DNA from: Exophiala sp. HKRS030 | Taxonomy: Eukaryota; Ascomycota; Eurotiomycetes; Chaetothyriales; Herpotrichiellaceae | Assembly (NCBI GenBank): GCA_023897205.1 | Contig: JAHWDD010000006.1 | Location: 1,612,001 to 1,676,000, forward strand | DNA: 64,000 nt | Direction of reading: 5' to 3' | Part shown: positions 50,818 to 62,183 of the stretch, in pieces | Layout: each line of letters starts with the position of its first letter | Numbering within the stretch: position 1 is the stretch's first letter | Made by a program: the position numbers and the translations under genes | The notes under the pieces: model-generated | Databases searched by the model: none | The model's input: the letters and a program-made list of their open reading frames with translations, nothing else | Told to the model about the DNA's origin: nothing

Positions 50818-52690
50818 TCACTGTCTTGTTTATACTGAGAAGGGTTCGAAGGGGGGGGAAGACGTGTGAGAGGAGCGGTGTGTAGTAGGTATACGGCCGC
50901 GGTGAGAAGCAAGAAACTTTTGTCTATACAAGAGACGAAAGAGAATCCGAGAGTGAGAAGTTGTGTGTTTGTACTGAGAAGAAAAGGGGAAGTCCAAGAT
51001 CTTTTTTGCCAACTCGGTATACGGAATAAGAGGACACGATTTTATTGCCAACCAAGCCGCAAGCCACTGTTGACGGTCCCTCGCCCAGGATTTCTATTTA
51101 TTGCTCATTCTTTTCCCTCCCATCCAGCCGCAGCTAACAAGACCGGGGCCCATGATCGACTAGTGGGCGGCACCCGATACGAGTTGGCTTCGTCTGTACC
51201 GTACAGCAACTCCGTTAAATTGTACAGTTCAGTAATGGCAGTGGGCGCAGTGGGCAGTGTGATGAGTGTGTGTTTGTGGTTTGCCCCTCGGTCCTCATCT
51301 CTCTCTCCCTCTTCTCTATGTACGGAGTACTCGTACTGGTACTTGTACCTTATCTCTCGGTCTGTCTCATCGTTGTCCGTACTCGCACCCCTGGAACTTC
51401 TTCTCGATCGGAGTTCGGCCCCCCTTTATGGCCCTTTTCCCTGTGCCGTTTTGCTGATACTCCGTGTTTTGCACGGATACCTTCAGGAGGGGCACCGGCA
51501 TCAGCAATCAGCATAGCCACTGCCACTGTATTCCTTGTCCGTTGCTTATTCTTTTACTACTTGCTTCTCGTACATACTGATACCTGTTGCTATACCGAGA
51601 TGCCTTGTAGTCTCTCCTCCAAACGCACGGTTCTCATGCAGATCAACACTCGACATTATTTCTCCGTCGATTTTTCTTATAATCGACAAAAGTAAACAAA
51701 CGACCCCTCCTCACTATATGTGGTTCCCAAATACTCCGTAAAATGGCTTGCGTTCAAATCTCCGTTTGGATCGTTCGTCTGACTTCGCTCCCTTCGCGCC
51801 TTCTCTAAAGCCGAGTCTAGGGTTTATACAGTGTTCAGTATGCATGGGTTCAGGGGTTGCAAATCTCCTCTTAAGCCGATGCACACGCGATGTCGTTGCA
51901 CATTAATCAGTACCAGGACAACGAAAACCCATTTTGCGGCCTCCGAGTCCATGTTAGCGGCGGCTGCGGCGGTGGCGGTGGGCACAATTCCGTACAATGC
52001 ACGAAAGGCATTGAGCACGTAGCGCCGTCGGCCCCAGAGCAACGATGTCCTTTGGACCCTTGTGGAAAAGGTTTTTATGAACACGAATTTCTCACGGAAT
52101 AGCCCTACTGTGTCCCCTCAAGCCATAACGAGTCAACTACCCCTGCTGGCAAGGCCACTATACGCTGAGCCTTTTAGTGGTTTTCTTAGTACGCCATTGG
52201 AACGTCCATTTTCTACATCATCCTCACTCCGCAAACACATCTTGTGTTCGGGTATGTATCGTATATTCTGTCTGACTACCTAGATAGGTACCTGGGTATG
52301 TGTCTATGGTTCACAAGTATCGTATCTAGGCCGTTCTTCGTACTCCGTACATAATAGTCCGTACACACTTGCGGACAGGACCAAGGCCGAAGGCCGTTCA
52401 ACAAAATGATTTCTTGATCCAAAATGGTGTCTCCGGTGATGGAGTGCGTGAAAATTGGCGTCCGGCGCTAGTCGCGGAGTCACGTGGGAGAGAGCCACCA
52501 CGTGATGAGTCAATCTCCCTCGTGCTCTCTCGGATCTCAATTTGTCTGAGCATCCTATGCTGTGATATTTCAAGGTACACACGGACAGATTGGCTCCTGA
52601 TAATCAACGGCCGACAAAATTGTCATTGATCCAACAAGACTCTGAGTTGTGTCACTACCATGGTCGCTGTCCTCGCCACCTATCGAGGCC
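50818..52690. other. 1.9-kb gene desert, motif-rich
   Basis: No convincing gene. It has three exact copies of the dispersed 9-mer (51321-51329, 51732-51740, 52341-52349), a further 8-mer at 51458-51465, and TACCTAGATAGGTACC near 52277. Candidate ORFs are hydrophobic low-complexity readings of CT-rich DNA. Confidence 0.55.
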
Positions 52691-53749
52691 CTATTCCACG
52701 CTGCTGGGACCGTTCGGCTGCATGCCTTCTGCCAGCTTTGTGATGAACGCCTTGTCAACGGCGTCTTCCTGATACGCAACGCCCTTTGGATATTTCTCCC
52801 ACGCCAGCCAGTTCTCAACACGCACCGTTCTCTCATTTGGTGGGTTCAAAAGTCCTGTGCCGATGTCGATCGTGTCGAGGCCATGCTTGTAGTAAAAGAT
52901 GGTGGCGCCACATGCCGCACAAAAATATCGACTCACATTTGCAGACGTTTTGTAGTGGCCAAGTTTAGAACTTTTTTCGAGCAGGTTGTCCAGATCAGTG
53001 GTCTCGCTTCTGATGAGATGCCTTGGTACGGTGAGCCAGCTGGTGACTTCGAAACCCGAGACAGTCCGGCACGAAGTGCATGCGTCAAGGCCAGCTTCGA
53101 ATTTCCCATTATCTGATGTCAGTGCCTCATCGCCTGGTCTCGAGATCAAAAGCATGATATTTCGGCAGTGACAGGCTGCAGTGAGCTGTTGACTCGGCGA
53201 TTCTTTGGACAAATTCCGGCTATCAGCTGATATGTCCTGAACAGCTTTGTCCTCGACAAGCCCGCTTTCCCTCCCTTTCCAATGTCTGTCCATGCCCACC
53301 AGTCGGCCGTGGTTGATCCATCCAACAGCTCCACCATCACCTTTCACATCGTCCACCCACAGTTGTACTCGATTCAGTCTGCCATCCAAACCTTTACCAT
53401 CCATGAGGTGTAGCAAGCCAGTGGCGACTTCCCACTCCTCGACCCTGGTTCCTTTGTCGATGTTGATGGCACTGGCACCGCATCGCTTGCAAAACCACCT
53501 CTGGCAAGTCGACGAAGAGTCATATCTGACAAGATGACCACTGGCCAAGATCTCAGGTACAGGCAATGGTATTACTGCCCATGTTGCAAACAGCAGCCCC
53601 GTTGAATGCCTACACGAATCACAATGACAGAGTGAAGACTTTAGAGGAAACGCGGCGTATGGTATGTCCAAGGGAAAGGAAACTAGTTGACAATGACATC
53701 GTATGTGGACTTGGACCAGCTGAGAAGTGTTCCCAGTGTTGGTCGACAT
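52691..53749 (-). CDS. Double GFA-domain (Mss4-like) zinc protein
   Basis: A 352-aa intronless protein with two tandem GFA (glutathione-dependent formaldehyde-activating enzyme-like) domains. Domain 1 (about 15-150) has RCHCQLVSF, LCHCDSCRHSTG and WFCKRCGASA; domain 2 (about 190-325) has ACHCRNIMLL, DACTSCRTVSG and YFCAACGATIFYY, so both sets of zinc Cys (CxC, CxxC, CxxC) are intact. A charged linker separates them. Single-domain GFA proteins bind zinc and have been linked to formaldehyde or small electrophile handling, but most fungal ones are uncharacterised. The ORF starts with MSTNTGNTSQLVQ and has no signal peptide. Confidence 0.88.
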   Translation of the reverse strand: MSTNTGNTSQLVQVHIRCHCQLVSFPLDIPYAAFPLKSSLCHCDSCRHSTGLLFATWAVIPLPVPEILASGHLVRYDSSSTCQRWFCKRCGASAINIDKGTRVEEWEVATGLLHLMDGKGLDGRLNRVQLWVDDVKGDGGAVGWINHGRLVGMDRHWKGRESGLVEDKAVQDISADSRNLSKESPSQQLTAACHCRNIMLLISRPGDEALTSDNGKFEAGLDACTSCRTVSGFEVTSWLTVPRHLIRSETTDLDNLLEKSSKLGHYKTSANVSRYFCAACGATIFYYKHGLDTIDIGTGLLNPPNERTVRVENWLAWEKYPKGVAYQEDAVDKAFITKLAEGMQPNGPSSVE

Positions 53750-54242
53750 GGTCCATCACGAGTTCAACTGCTTTTGGTGTATCTCAAAGGGTGGAATGAT
53801 AGCGAGCACGATGTTTGCATCATCGATACAATAATCTATTTCAAAGCTGTTTGAAGGGCCTTTGGTTTCATCATTGCTCGTGCAATTGACCCGAAGGGCG
53901 TAAAAATGCGGGGCATAAGGCTGCGGATTGAAGTATGACGGTTTATCGCGGCCGACAAGGCTAGCCCCAGCATCTCCGCGAGTCCTAGCCTGTAGTTCGC
54001 AGGGAATGGCCTGCCACAACCACAACACACGATACTTGTAATTGCGTCTACCTGTGGTCTAGATTCCCTGGCCAGAGCCTACATCAACTGCCAAGTACCG
54101 GAGTTGAGCACCATATATACTTAGACAACAGTTGACTACGGACTTGTCCGGGCAGCATCACCAGGGCAGTCTGATTGATATATTATGGCCTCCTTGCGAA
54201 CCCTTCCCGGTGTGGGACTGACATTCCTTTGCAAGTGGAACT
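53750..54242. promoter_or_regulatory. Divergent intergenic region, GFA / oxygenase genes
   Basis: About 490 bp between the start codons; TATA-like CATATATACTTAG at 54111-54123. No gene seen. Confidence 0.45.
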
Positions 54243-55441
54243 ATGACTGATATCCTACGAACCACGTCGGACGGCCACCAGGAGATCAGAACTGGGCTAG
54301 GTTGGCGCAAGGTTCTGTCTCCCACGAGCAATGAGGCTACGACGGAACTTCCTGTGATTGATATTGAGGACACAATTCATCCTGACGTGGAGTGCCGCAG
54401 GGCTGTTGCAAAGAAGATATGTGCTGCTGCTGAAAGGACAGGGTTTTTCTATATAACTAACCATGGAGTCTCCAACCCCTTGATTGAGTCTATCTTCGAT
54501 GAGGCAAGACGGTTCTGTCATGAATTGACCCTCGAGGAGAAGATGGAGTTGGATACGGAGAAACACGATCATTATTATGGCTACTATCCAATCAAGCTCA
54601 ACCCGAATCAGCCTTCGGGAGCAAGTGAGTGAGGTTTCCTGTCGTCCAGACGTCAGCTGACGCTGAAAGAACTAAATGAAAGCATCAATTATGGTTACGA
54701 GCCGTCAACCGATCCTGATGCCGCAGACGTCACCAATAATGGCGATAACTGGTGGCCTTCCGAGGAGCGTCTACCCGGGCATAGGCGCATGGTCAAGTCG
54801 TTCATGTCGGAAGTGTTGAAACTAAGCAGACGCTTGCTGAGAATGTTTGCTTTGGGTCTGGGCCTCGACGAACATGCATTTGACTATCTTGCGACTCGGC
54901 CATATTCGATTCTCAAGCTGGCGCATTATCCAGGCACGATCGAGGGATCAGAGGAGCCCTCTGCAATTCGGCCTCACACAGACTACGAGATTCTCACACT
55001 CCTGTTGCAGGACAACATACCCTCTCTCGAAGTCTTGTCAAACACTGGCCAGTGGATCCAGGCCAAACCGATCCCAGGGACGTTCGTAGTAAATATCGGT
55101 GACACCATGGCGATGCTCACCAACGGGCTGTTCATGTCGACCATGCATCGAGTGCTGAATACTTCGCGACGCACTCGTTACTCGGTACCCTTTTTCTTGG
55201 GTGGTAAGACTAAGACACCTGCCAAACAACACTTTCGTTGAGACGTGCCACTGACTTTGCTACATTAGCGAATCAAGACGCAGTGATCAAGGCGCTGGAC
55301 AAATACGTGACTCCAGATAATCCCGCAAAGTTCCAGCCCATGACTTCGGGAGAGTACATTCGTCGGGGGCTGCAAGCGGTCTATTCGAAGCCAAACACCG
55401 AGGTTATTTATGAAACCATCGAGATTAAGGCCCTCGGATGA
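54243..55441 (+). CDS. 2-oxoglutarate/Fe(II)-dependent oxygenase
   Basis: Three exons, 54243-54624, 54670-55203 and 55269-55441, encode 362 aa. The N-terminal DIOX_N domain has LPVIDIEDTI and AAERTGFFYITNHGVS; the double-stranded beta-helix core has the iron ligands in IRPHTDYEILTLLLQD (H, D) and the distal His in MHRVLN, with the 2-oxoglutarate Arg in RTRYSVPFF (R-x-S). The C-terminus ends GEYIRRGLQAVYSK. Intron 1 is only 45 nt; the acceptor chosen (CTGAAAG before AACTAAATG) gives KLNESINYGYE in frame. Such isopenicillin-N-synthase-like oxygenases hydroxylate or desaturate small metabolites; the substrate is unknown. Confidence 0.87.
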
Positions 55442-56168
55442 GGGTTTTCCATGTGAAAGACGGTGTTTGGGAGGTCATAAGGCTGCTGTATATTTGTACT
55501 CTGTATGGGACGGACATTTGATATCGACCAGGCGTCCATGTATCAACATACACCTCTGTTGTTTGCAATTACTTGTACACAAAGCAGCCCTACGAATACC
55601 GAGCAACTGTACGGTAAAATAAGGACAAGGATTCGACGATGAAAATGGTGTCATCGTGTAATCGTGGCCGATCGGACGGATCCGAGGAAATTCATTAGTA
55701 CAAGTAGTCGCTTAGTGGCTTGTGGCTTGTGGCGGCATCAATCAAAACAAGGCAAACTGCATCTGTCTCCAACACAACCTTGAGTTCCATACACTCGACA
55801 TCATCATCATCATCCTCCACCACCACCAGACAGGCTTCTGCCTCGTAAACCTCGTATTCCCCCCTTGTTCTGTTACACAAGAATTTGACACTTTCTTGCC
55901 TATTTCTTCGAGTGTGCATATGATCCATCATGCAGTTCTTATAACATAACTTCACTTCGTGTGTTGTTGTTGTTGTTGTTGTGCCACTCACCAGACTACA
56001 ACCTACACCTACAGATACACCTGCGATCTAATCTGGTTATTTCCCAAACTGAATAACGCCATCTGCATCCTTTCCGCCCTTGCATTACATTCCTATTCTC
56101 GCCACAAACTTTTCGATACCTCGTCGCTCTTCAGCACACCCTGAATCCTGACCTCTTGCTCTCTCATA
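55442..56168. other. Intergenic, no gene seen
   Basis: Contains a (CAT)n patch near 55799-55814, a (GTT)n run at 55962-55982 and the CT-rich leader of the F-box gene. Confidence 0.5.
55962..55982 (+). repeat. (GTT)n microsatellite
   Basis: About seven GTT/TTG units in the promoter or leader of the F-box/WD40 gene. Confidence 0.85.
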
Positions 56169-58988
56169 ATGGATCCCTACGATAATGCAGACATCGATCC
56201 TTTACAATCAGGCTATCCCTCTAGCTCCACAACAACACCCTTCCGCCTAGACGAAGGCTTTTCCGAAGACACCATGAGTCAAGATGAGAACGGGCGGAAC
56301 AATTTTGCGGCCATGGCTGCTCGATTTCAAGAATGGGTGATGGCTCAAAACGAAGAGTCTCGAGCAGAGATTGCATACGAAGTGCTGCGTACTCTTCGGA
56401 CGTCGAATATTGCTGCGGTCGTTGATCGTTTGACTCCCCTGCTGCACATGGACCCAGTGGAAAAGCTGCCGGCGGAAATCACTGGCTCCATATTCTCATA
56501 CCTAGATGCCAACACCTTGTTGACCGCCTCCCTCGCGTCGCGGACTTGGAGAGCTCGTGTCATGGACCCCATGCTCTGGCTAGCTCTGTACAAGAATCAG
56601 GGATGGCTATACGATAAGAAGGAAGTCGATGCTTTCGAACATGCACACAATTCGCTCGTCAGACATGAATTCAAAAGAGCGCGCGGACAGACTCATGGCC
56701 AACCCTTGCTTAAGAAGCGCGCCACCTCAGATTGGCTTGAATCAAGGCCACGTAAGGTGTCGGCGGATGTATCTTCCTGGCGTGAACAGCATGGGATGGT
56801 GGAGGCAGACACAGACACCAGATCAGAACCCGACGATCAAGAGATGCAAGATGCCCCGAATAGCATTCAGAATTCTCCTCAACGACCAAATAAAAGATCG
56901 AGTTCGGAGTCAGAGGATGAGATGGATTATAAACCGGAGCCAACGAATACCAAGGACGAAGATAACAAAGCTATCGACAATCCCGATCCTCCCGCCAAGT
57001 CCAGCTTGACTGTAACTGACTCCGGTGGAAGGGACAGATTGAATTGGCTGCATTTGTATATGCAACGGCAGAAGCTGGAACACAATTGGACTAGAGGCCT
57101 ATACACAACGTTTGAGCTCCCCCATCCCGACCACCCGAACGAAGCGCACACCGAATGTGTCTACACCATCCAATTCTTCGGTAAATGGTTGGTCAGCGGC
57201 AGTCGAGACAAAACATTGCGTGTATGGGATCTCGAGACCAGACGGCTACGGGGAAAGCCTCTAGTTGGTCACTCTCAATCCGTCCTTTGTCTTCAGTTCG
57301 ACCCCACCGAAGATCAAGACGTGATCATCTCTGGTAGCAGTGATGCAAGTGTGGTGATATGGCGCTTCTCTACCGGGCAAAAGATTCATGAAATCCCATC
57401 CGCCCATGAGGAATCTGTGCTTAACCTCAGATTCGACAAACGATATCTGGTGACATGTTCTAAAGATCGACGAATCAAGATATGGAATCGACAGGCCCTC
57501 ACTGCCACAGACGAGGACTACCCCAAAGTGGAGCGTACAGGTACAGCACGGGTGCCTTCGTACATTGTCAACACGACCGACATGGAGCCTTCGCTTTTGG
57601 AGGCCAGAATGGCCAACGGTACAATCCGAGCCTTGAAACCGTACATGCTTCTATTGACCCTAGAAGGTCACAACGCTGCAGTCAACGCCATCCAGATCAT
57701 CGGAGACCTGATCGTTTCTGCATCTGGTGATAGGTTGATCAAGGTGTGGAACGCCAAGAATGGCAGAGTGTTGCGGACTTTACAAGGGCATCAGAAGGGT
57801 ATCGCATGTGTCCAATTCGACGGGAAGCGTATCGTGAGTGGTAGTAGTGACAACACCGTTCGCATATACGACCCGACTACTGGCGCAGAGGTTGCAGAGT
57901 TGAAGGGCCACCATAACTTGGTGCGCACCATTCAAGCTGGATTTGGGGACTTGCCTGGAAGCGATGACGACAATGATAGCCAAGCAAGAGCAGCCGAACG
58001 ACAGTTTCTTGCTGACCTGGCCAGTGGCAAGGTGATCGATGACAGAAATTTTCTTCGAGAAGTCAGGCACGGTGATCACGGCAGTTCCCGTCTCGCTTTT
58101 GGATCTAAACTGCCGCCTGGAGGAGGCGGCAGTAAATGGGGACGGATTGTGTCTGGCAGCTATGATCAAACGATCATCATCTGGAGAAAGAATGCCGAAG
58201 GTCACTGGGTGATTGGCAAGCAGCTGTTCCAGCATCCGTTCTCTCACACATCACCAACCACTATAAGGATGCGGAGAGTTGCTCGGGCTGTCGTCGCAGA
58301 TAATGCCGCAGATCCGACTGGTCAACCTGCAACGAATCCTTTTCAGGCGACGGGCAACCTCGGGCCTGGCGGACCTGCTCATCCAGGAGTCATGTCAGCG
58401 TCACAAATCGTACAACAGGCCGTCGGCACATCTTTTGCTAGTCTTGGCGCAGGTTTGTCCAACGTTATGGGCGTGGGGAGACTACTAAACCCACCCATCA
58501 CTGGCCCTCAGAACGGGATAAACCTCAATTCCAACTTTGCTGCAAGTGCGAGTATCAGTGGAACGCCACAAACTATTGCCAACGCTGTTGTTGCACACAC
58601 CCAGGCAGCGATGTCGCAGGCTGTCCAGCAAGCGCTGAACCAAGCAGTGCAAACCTCACACGGCCAGACTACGGGTTCTCAAAGTCAAGCCCCGCAGAGC
58701 GTGGCGAGCAACCAGAACCAACCAAACCCAGCAGCACTGGTACAACTCCCACCTGCTGTGCAGCAAGCACCAGCACCTAATCAACAGCAACAAGTGGCAC
58801 CCGGACCACCTGTAGCCCATGGACAGCACCCAGAACACCTACCATCTTCTGTGTCCCGAGTGTTCAAATTACAATTTGATGCCCGACGCATTGTCTGTTG
58901 CTCACAAGACAGTCGTATCGTTGGTTGGGATTTTGCGAATGGAGATGCTGATGTTATTGAGGCTTCTAAATACTTCATTGGGCCTTGA
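56169..58988 (+). CDS. F-box/WD40 repeat protein, SCF substrate adaptor
   Basis: A 939-aa intronless protein. A helical pre-F-box dimerisation-like region (AAMAARFQEWVMAQNEESRAEI) leads into an F-box at about 96-141 (VEKLPAEITGSIFSYLDANTLL, SRTWRARVMDPMLWLALY). After an acidic, Ser-rich linker come WD40 repeats from about 320, for example WLVSGSRDKTLRVWDLET, IISGSSDASVVIWRF, LVTCSKDRRIKIWNR and RIVSGSYDQTIIIW. A long Gln/Asn/Pro/Ala-rich insertion (about 700-890) separates them from the last blade (FDARRIVCCSQDSRIVGWDF). It recruits phosphorylated targets to the SCF ubiquitin ligase. It resembles Met30/SconB, Pop1/Cdc4 and beta-TrCP in plan, but I cannot assign it to one of these. Confidence 0.88.
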   Translation: MDPYDNADIDPLQSGYPSSSTTTPFRLDEGFSEDTMSQDENGRNNFAAMAARFQEWVMAQNEESRAEIAYEVLRTLRTSNIAAVVDRLTPLLHMDPVEKLPAEITGSIFSYLDANTLLTASLASRTWRARVMDPMLWLALYKNQGWLYDKKEVDAFEHAHNSLVRHEFKRARGQTHGQPLLKKRATSDWLESRPRKVSADVSSWREQHGMVEADTDTRSEPDDQEMQDAPNSIQNSPQRPNKRSSSESEDEMDYKPEPTNTKDEDNKAIDNPDPPAKSSLTVTDSGGRDRLNWLHLYMQRQKLEHNWTRGLYTTFELPHPDHPNEAHTECVYTIQFFGKWLVSGSRDKTLRVWDLETRRLRGKPLVGHSQSVLCLQFDPTEDQDVIISGSSDASVVIWRFSTGQKIHEIPSAHEESVLNLRFDKRYLVTCSKDRRIKIWNRQALTATDEDYPKVERTGTARVPSYIVNTTDMEPSLLEARMANGTIRALKPYMLLLTLEGHNAAVNAIQIIGDLIVSASGDRLIKVWNAKNGRVLRTLQGHQKGIACVQFDGKRIVSGSSDNTVRIYDPTTGAEVAELKGHHNLVRTIQAGFGDLPGSDDDNDSQARAAERQFLADLASGKVIDDRNFLREVRHGDHGSSRLAFGSKLPPGGGGSKWGRIVSGSYDQTIIIWRKNAEGHWVIGKQLFQHPFSHTSPTTIRMRRVARAVVADNAADPTGQPATNPFQATGNLGPGGPAHPGVMSASQIVQQAVGTSFASLGAGLSNVMGVGRLLNPPITGPQNGINLNSNFAASASISGTPQTIANAVVAHTQAAMSQAVQQALNQAVQTSHGQTTGSQSQAPQSVASNQNQPNPAALVQLPPAVQQAPAPNQQQQVAPGPPVAHGQHPEHLPSSVSRVFKLQFDARRIVCCSQDSRIVGWDFANGDADVIEASKYFIGP

Positions 58989-59584
58989 GTAATGAAGAGG
59001 GGTTATTTAGTGCGGGCAAGGGATCATGTTTATGAATGTTCATGACAGCATACTGAATCTGTATTCATATATGAATAGCATTGAGGCTGGGCGAGGATAT
59101 GTGCATTAGCGCCGAGTTGTGGGTAAACTGCACGTCTATATTGCATGTGTTTAATAGCATTCTATATTGAGTTACGAAATATCTCAGAGTGCTGGTGTTT
59201 GTGTAGGAACCTACCTAGGTAGATAGATCTAGGTACGGAGTGCTCATACTCGTATCGCGTTCTATGTTGCTTGATACGATGACTATGCTTGAAGAGGTTG
59301 CCTTCTCTGCATCACGTGCCCATCCCGTGATCCGATCGTGTGTGGCGAGAAGTTCAAGGTGCGGAAGCGGGACCAACGAAGAGGATGGAATCACATCATC
59401 TACTCGTCGTCGACCTTCCGCCTGCGCTCGCTCATCCCGACAACATCCTAAACCTCGCAGCGTGGCAATCGCGAGGCCATTTAATCCCATCCTGTCTTTC
59501 TTGTATCGCAGCCTTCTTTCATTTCTGCCTCACTGTTAGTCTTCTACTTTTCTTGCGGCACCCGCCGCTTTCCTTACCCTCAAC
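58989..59584. other. Intergenic, YME1 promoter
   Basis: Holds copy 2 of the dispersed 25-bp repeat and CCTACCTAGGTAG at 59210-59222. No gene seen. Confidence 0.5.
59219..59241 (+). repeat. Dispersed 25-bp repeat, copy 2
   Basis: GTAGATAGAT directly followed by CTAGGTACGGAGT, matching 41346-41370 except for two missing bases. Confidence 0.7.
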
Positions 59585-62183
59585 ATGGCCTTACAGGCTC
59601 CGCTGTCTCAACTTCCTGTGAGTACATCACATTTGCCCATTTGCCCGTTGTTCAATGCTAACTATTGTGACCTTTCAGAGCCTGTCCGCACTCGGCCCAG
59701 ATATCCTGCCTTCACTCTTTACATCTCCGTTGGCCACTCTTCGGCGCCATCGCCTCACGAAACGACGAGCTGAAGGAAACGTCCCGGTCGCGCGGGAATT
59801 ACACTCGTCTACGAAACAAATTCTTCCTGATTTCATGGCTGCGGTGCCGACAAACAGCTTGCGGTCAGCCCCGCTACTTATCAATGCTCATCGATTACTC
59901 CCTATAATGTCACAAAATCTTCGCGCGCCCACAATGCCATTCCAGACCCCTCTTTCAGTCCTTCGACGATCTCTCTCGACAAATACGCCACGAGTTCCGA
60001 CTCCGACAACTCGCACGCGATCGATGCATACCAGCCGCACGAAGTTGACGCCGACATCTCTCTTATTCGGCCCTCCACGCAGGGGAGGAACTAGTTTCGT
60101 GCCTTCAGCTAGACAATTTTCCATGTCGTTCCAACCCGCCAACCAAAACATGCTCGCCCACGCTGAACGAACTGCCAACAATAACCCCACAAGTGCCTCG
60201 GCGCAGACGGCTTTCTACTCGGCATTGCTACGGGCAAATATGCCCAAGATCGTCATTGAAAGATATCAGTCCGGTCGTTATGCCTCAAGTCCCGCGGCAG
60301 ATGCTTCATATCTCAAGGCTCTGCAAATGACTGGCTCTGTGCCTGCTCCTGGAGCGAATGTTCCCGCCGGGGCAATGGCACAAGGTGGTGGACTAAGCCC
60401 TGAGAAACTACAAGCGGTCGGCCATGCTGTTGCAGGACAGAACTATGGTGGACAAATGGTCATGCCTGGTAACAAGTCTGGCACCGGCGCGAAAGAGGCA
60501 CCTCTTTATGTTGTCGTGGAGGAATCATGGGGCGCCACTATTCTCAAATGGGTCAGGACATTCCTCTGGGTTGGTCTTGCCGGTTATTTCCTTTTGGTTA
60601 TTCTCACTATGGTCGTCGAGTTTACTGGCAGTTTCCGAACGCGGGTCGGGCAGAACAATGAGGTCCAGCCCCAACACCAGACTGTCCGTTTCAATGACGT
60701 TCATGGATGCGACGAGGCGAAGGAGGAATTACAAGAATTGGTGGAATTTTTGAAGAACCCCGACAAGTTCAATCGACTAGGTGGCAAACTTCCTAAAGGT
60801 GTCCTACTGGTTGGTCCTCCCGGTACTGGCAAAACCATGCTTGCCCGTGCGGTCGCTGGTGAAGCTGGAGTTCCTGTGTTCTACATGTCTGGGTCCGAAT
60901 TTGACGAACTCTACGTTGGTGTGGGGGCGAAACGTGTTCGAGACCTCTTCTCTCAAGCACGGAACAAGGCTCCTGCTATCATCTTCATCGACGAACTTGA
61001 TGCTGTTGGAGGAAAAAGGAACGCCCGGGACCCGGCGTATGCCAAACAGACACTCAACCAGTTGCTTACCGAACTGGACGGTTTCAGTCCTAGTACCGGC
61101 GTCATCCTTATTGCTGCTACAAACTATCCGGAATCTCTCGACAAAGCACTGACTCGACCTGGTCGTTTCGATCGCCACGTTACCGTTCCCCTGCCAGATG
61201 TAAGAGGCCGCATCGAGATCTTGAAGCACCACATGAGGAATATGCCCATTGCCGCAGATGTTGATGCCACCAGCCTCGGTCGTGCAACCAGTGGAATGTC
61301 TGGTGCCGAACTCGAGAATCTGTGTAATCAAGCTGCTGTGCATGCCTCTCGAATGAAATACAAAAAGGTCAATGCTCAGAATTTTGAGTGGGCCAGAGAC
61401 AAGATCTTGTTAGGTGCCGAGAACAAGTCCAGACATATCCGGGAAAAGGACAAGGTGATGACGGCATATCATGAAGCCGGCCATGCGCTGGTAGCCCTTT
61501 TCACACCTGGAAGCAAGGAACTCTACAAGATGACCATCGTCCCTCGCGGACATGCTCTCGGCGTGACCCACCAGCTTCCCGAAATGGATGCTGTGAGCTA
61601 TGCGTACGACCAATATCTTAGCGATATCGACGTGTCGATGGGCGGACGAGCAGCCGAGGAGTTGGTCTATGGTCCGAACAAGGTTTCAAGTGGCATTGCA
61701 TCAGATGTTCAACAAGCGACACGTGTTGCCTATCACCTCGTTACTCAATTTGGATACTCACCCAAGCTTGGCAACGTCGATCTCCATTCGGATTACAACA
61801 ACCTATCGAGCGAGACGAAGCAAGAGATTGAGCGTGAAGTCCGTGAGATTGTGGAGGGTGGAAGACAAAGGGCAGACAAAATTGTCAAGGACAAGAGAAA
61901 GGAATTGGAGGCTTTGAAAGATGCTCTTCTCGAGTTTGAGACACTGGACAAGGAAGAAATTATGAAGATCCTACGAGGAGAGAAGTTGAAGCGATTGGAA
62001 GTTCAATTACAAGAAGAAGAGGAAAAGACCGATAACAACAACGGTGGTCGAGGCAGCCCTCAACCCAAGAAGGAGAAAGAAGTTGGCCCTAAAGGTGGTG
62101 TAGGGATCAAGCTTCCCGATGTTCTACTTCCTCAAGGTGGTCGAGCAGGTGAGCAGGAGAGTGCTCGAGTATCCGACAGATGA
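59585..62183 (+). CDS. YME1: Mitochondrial i-AAA protease Yme1
   Basis: Two exons, 59585-59617 and 59679-62183 (donor GTGAGT, branch GCTAAC, acceptor TTTCAG), encode 845 aa. A long Arg/Ser/Thr-rich presequence precedes one transmembrane segment at about 302-327 (FLWVGLAGYFLLVILTMVV). The AAA module has Walker A GPPGTGKT at 390-397, the pore loop MSGSEFDELYVGVGA (canonical aromatic position occupied by F-D-E-L-Y family sequence), Walker B IIFIDELDA and the second region of homology RPGRFDRH. The M41 metalloprotease site HEAGH is at 609-613, with the downstream Asp in the SSGIASDVQQAT block. It degrades inner-membrane and intermembrane-space proteins. The charged Gln/Glu-rich C-terminal tail is fungal-specific. 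Confidence 0.95.

Noticed and set aside
51270..51695. Hydrophobic 141-codon ORF in the gene desert upstream of the naphthol reductase
   Set aside because: The apparent membrane segments come from reading CT-rich and GTAC-rich low-complexity DNA.
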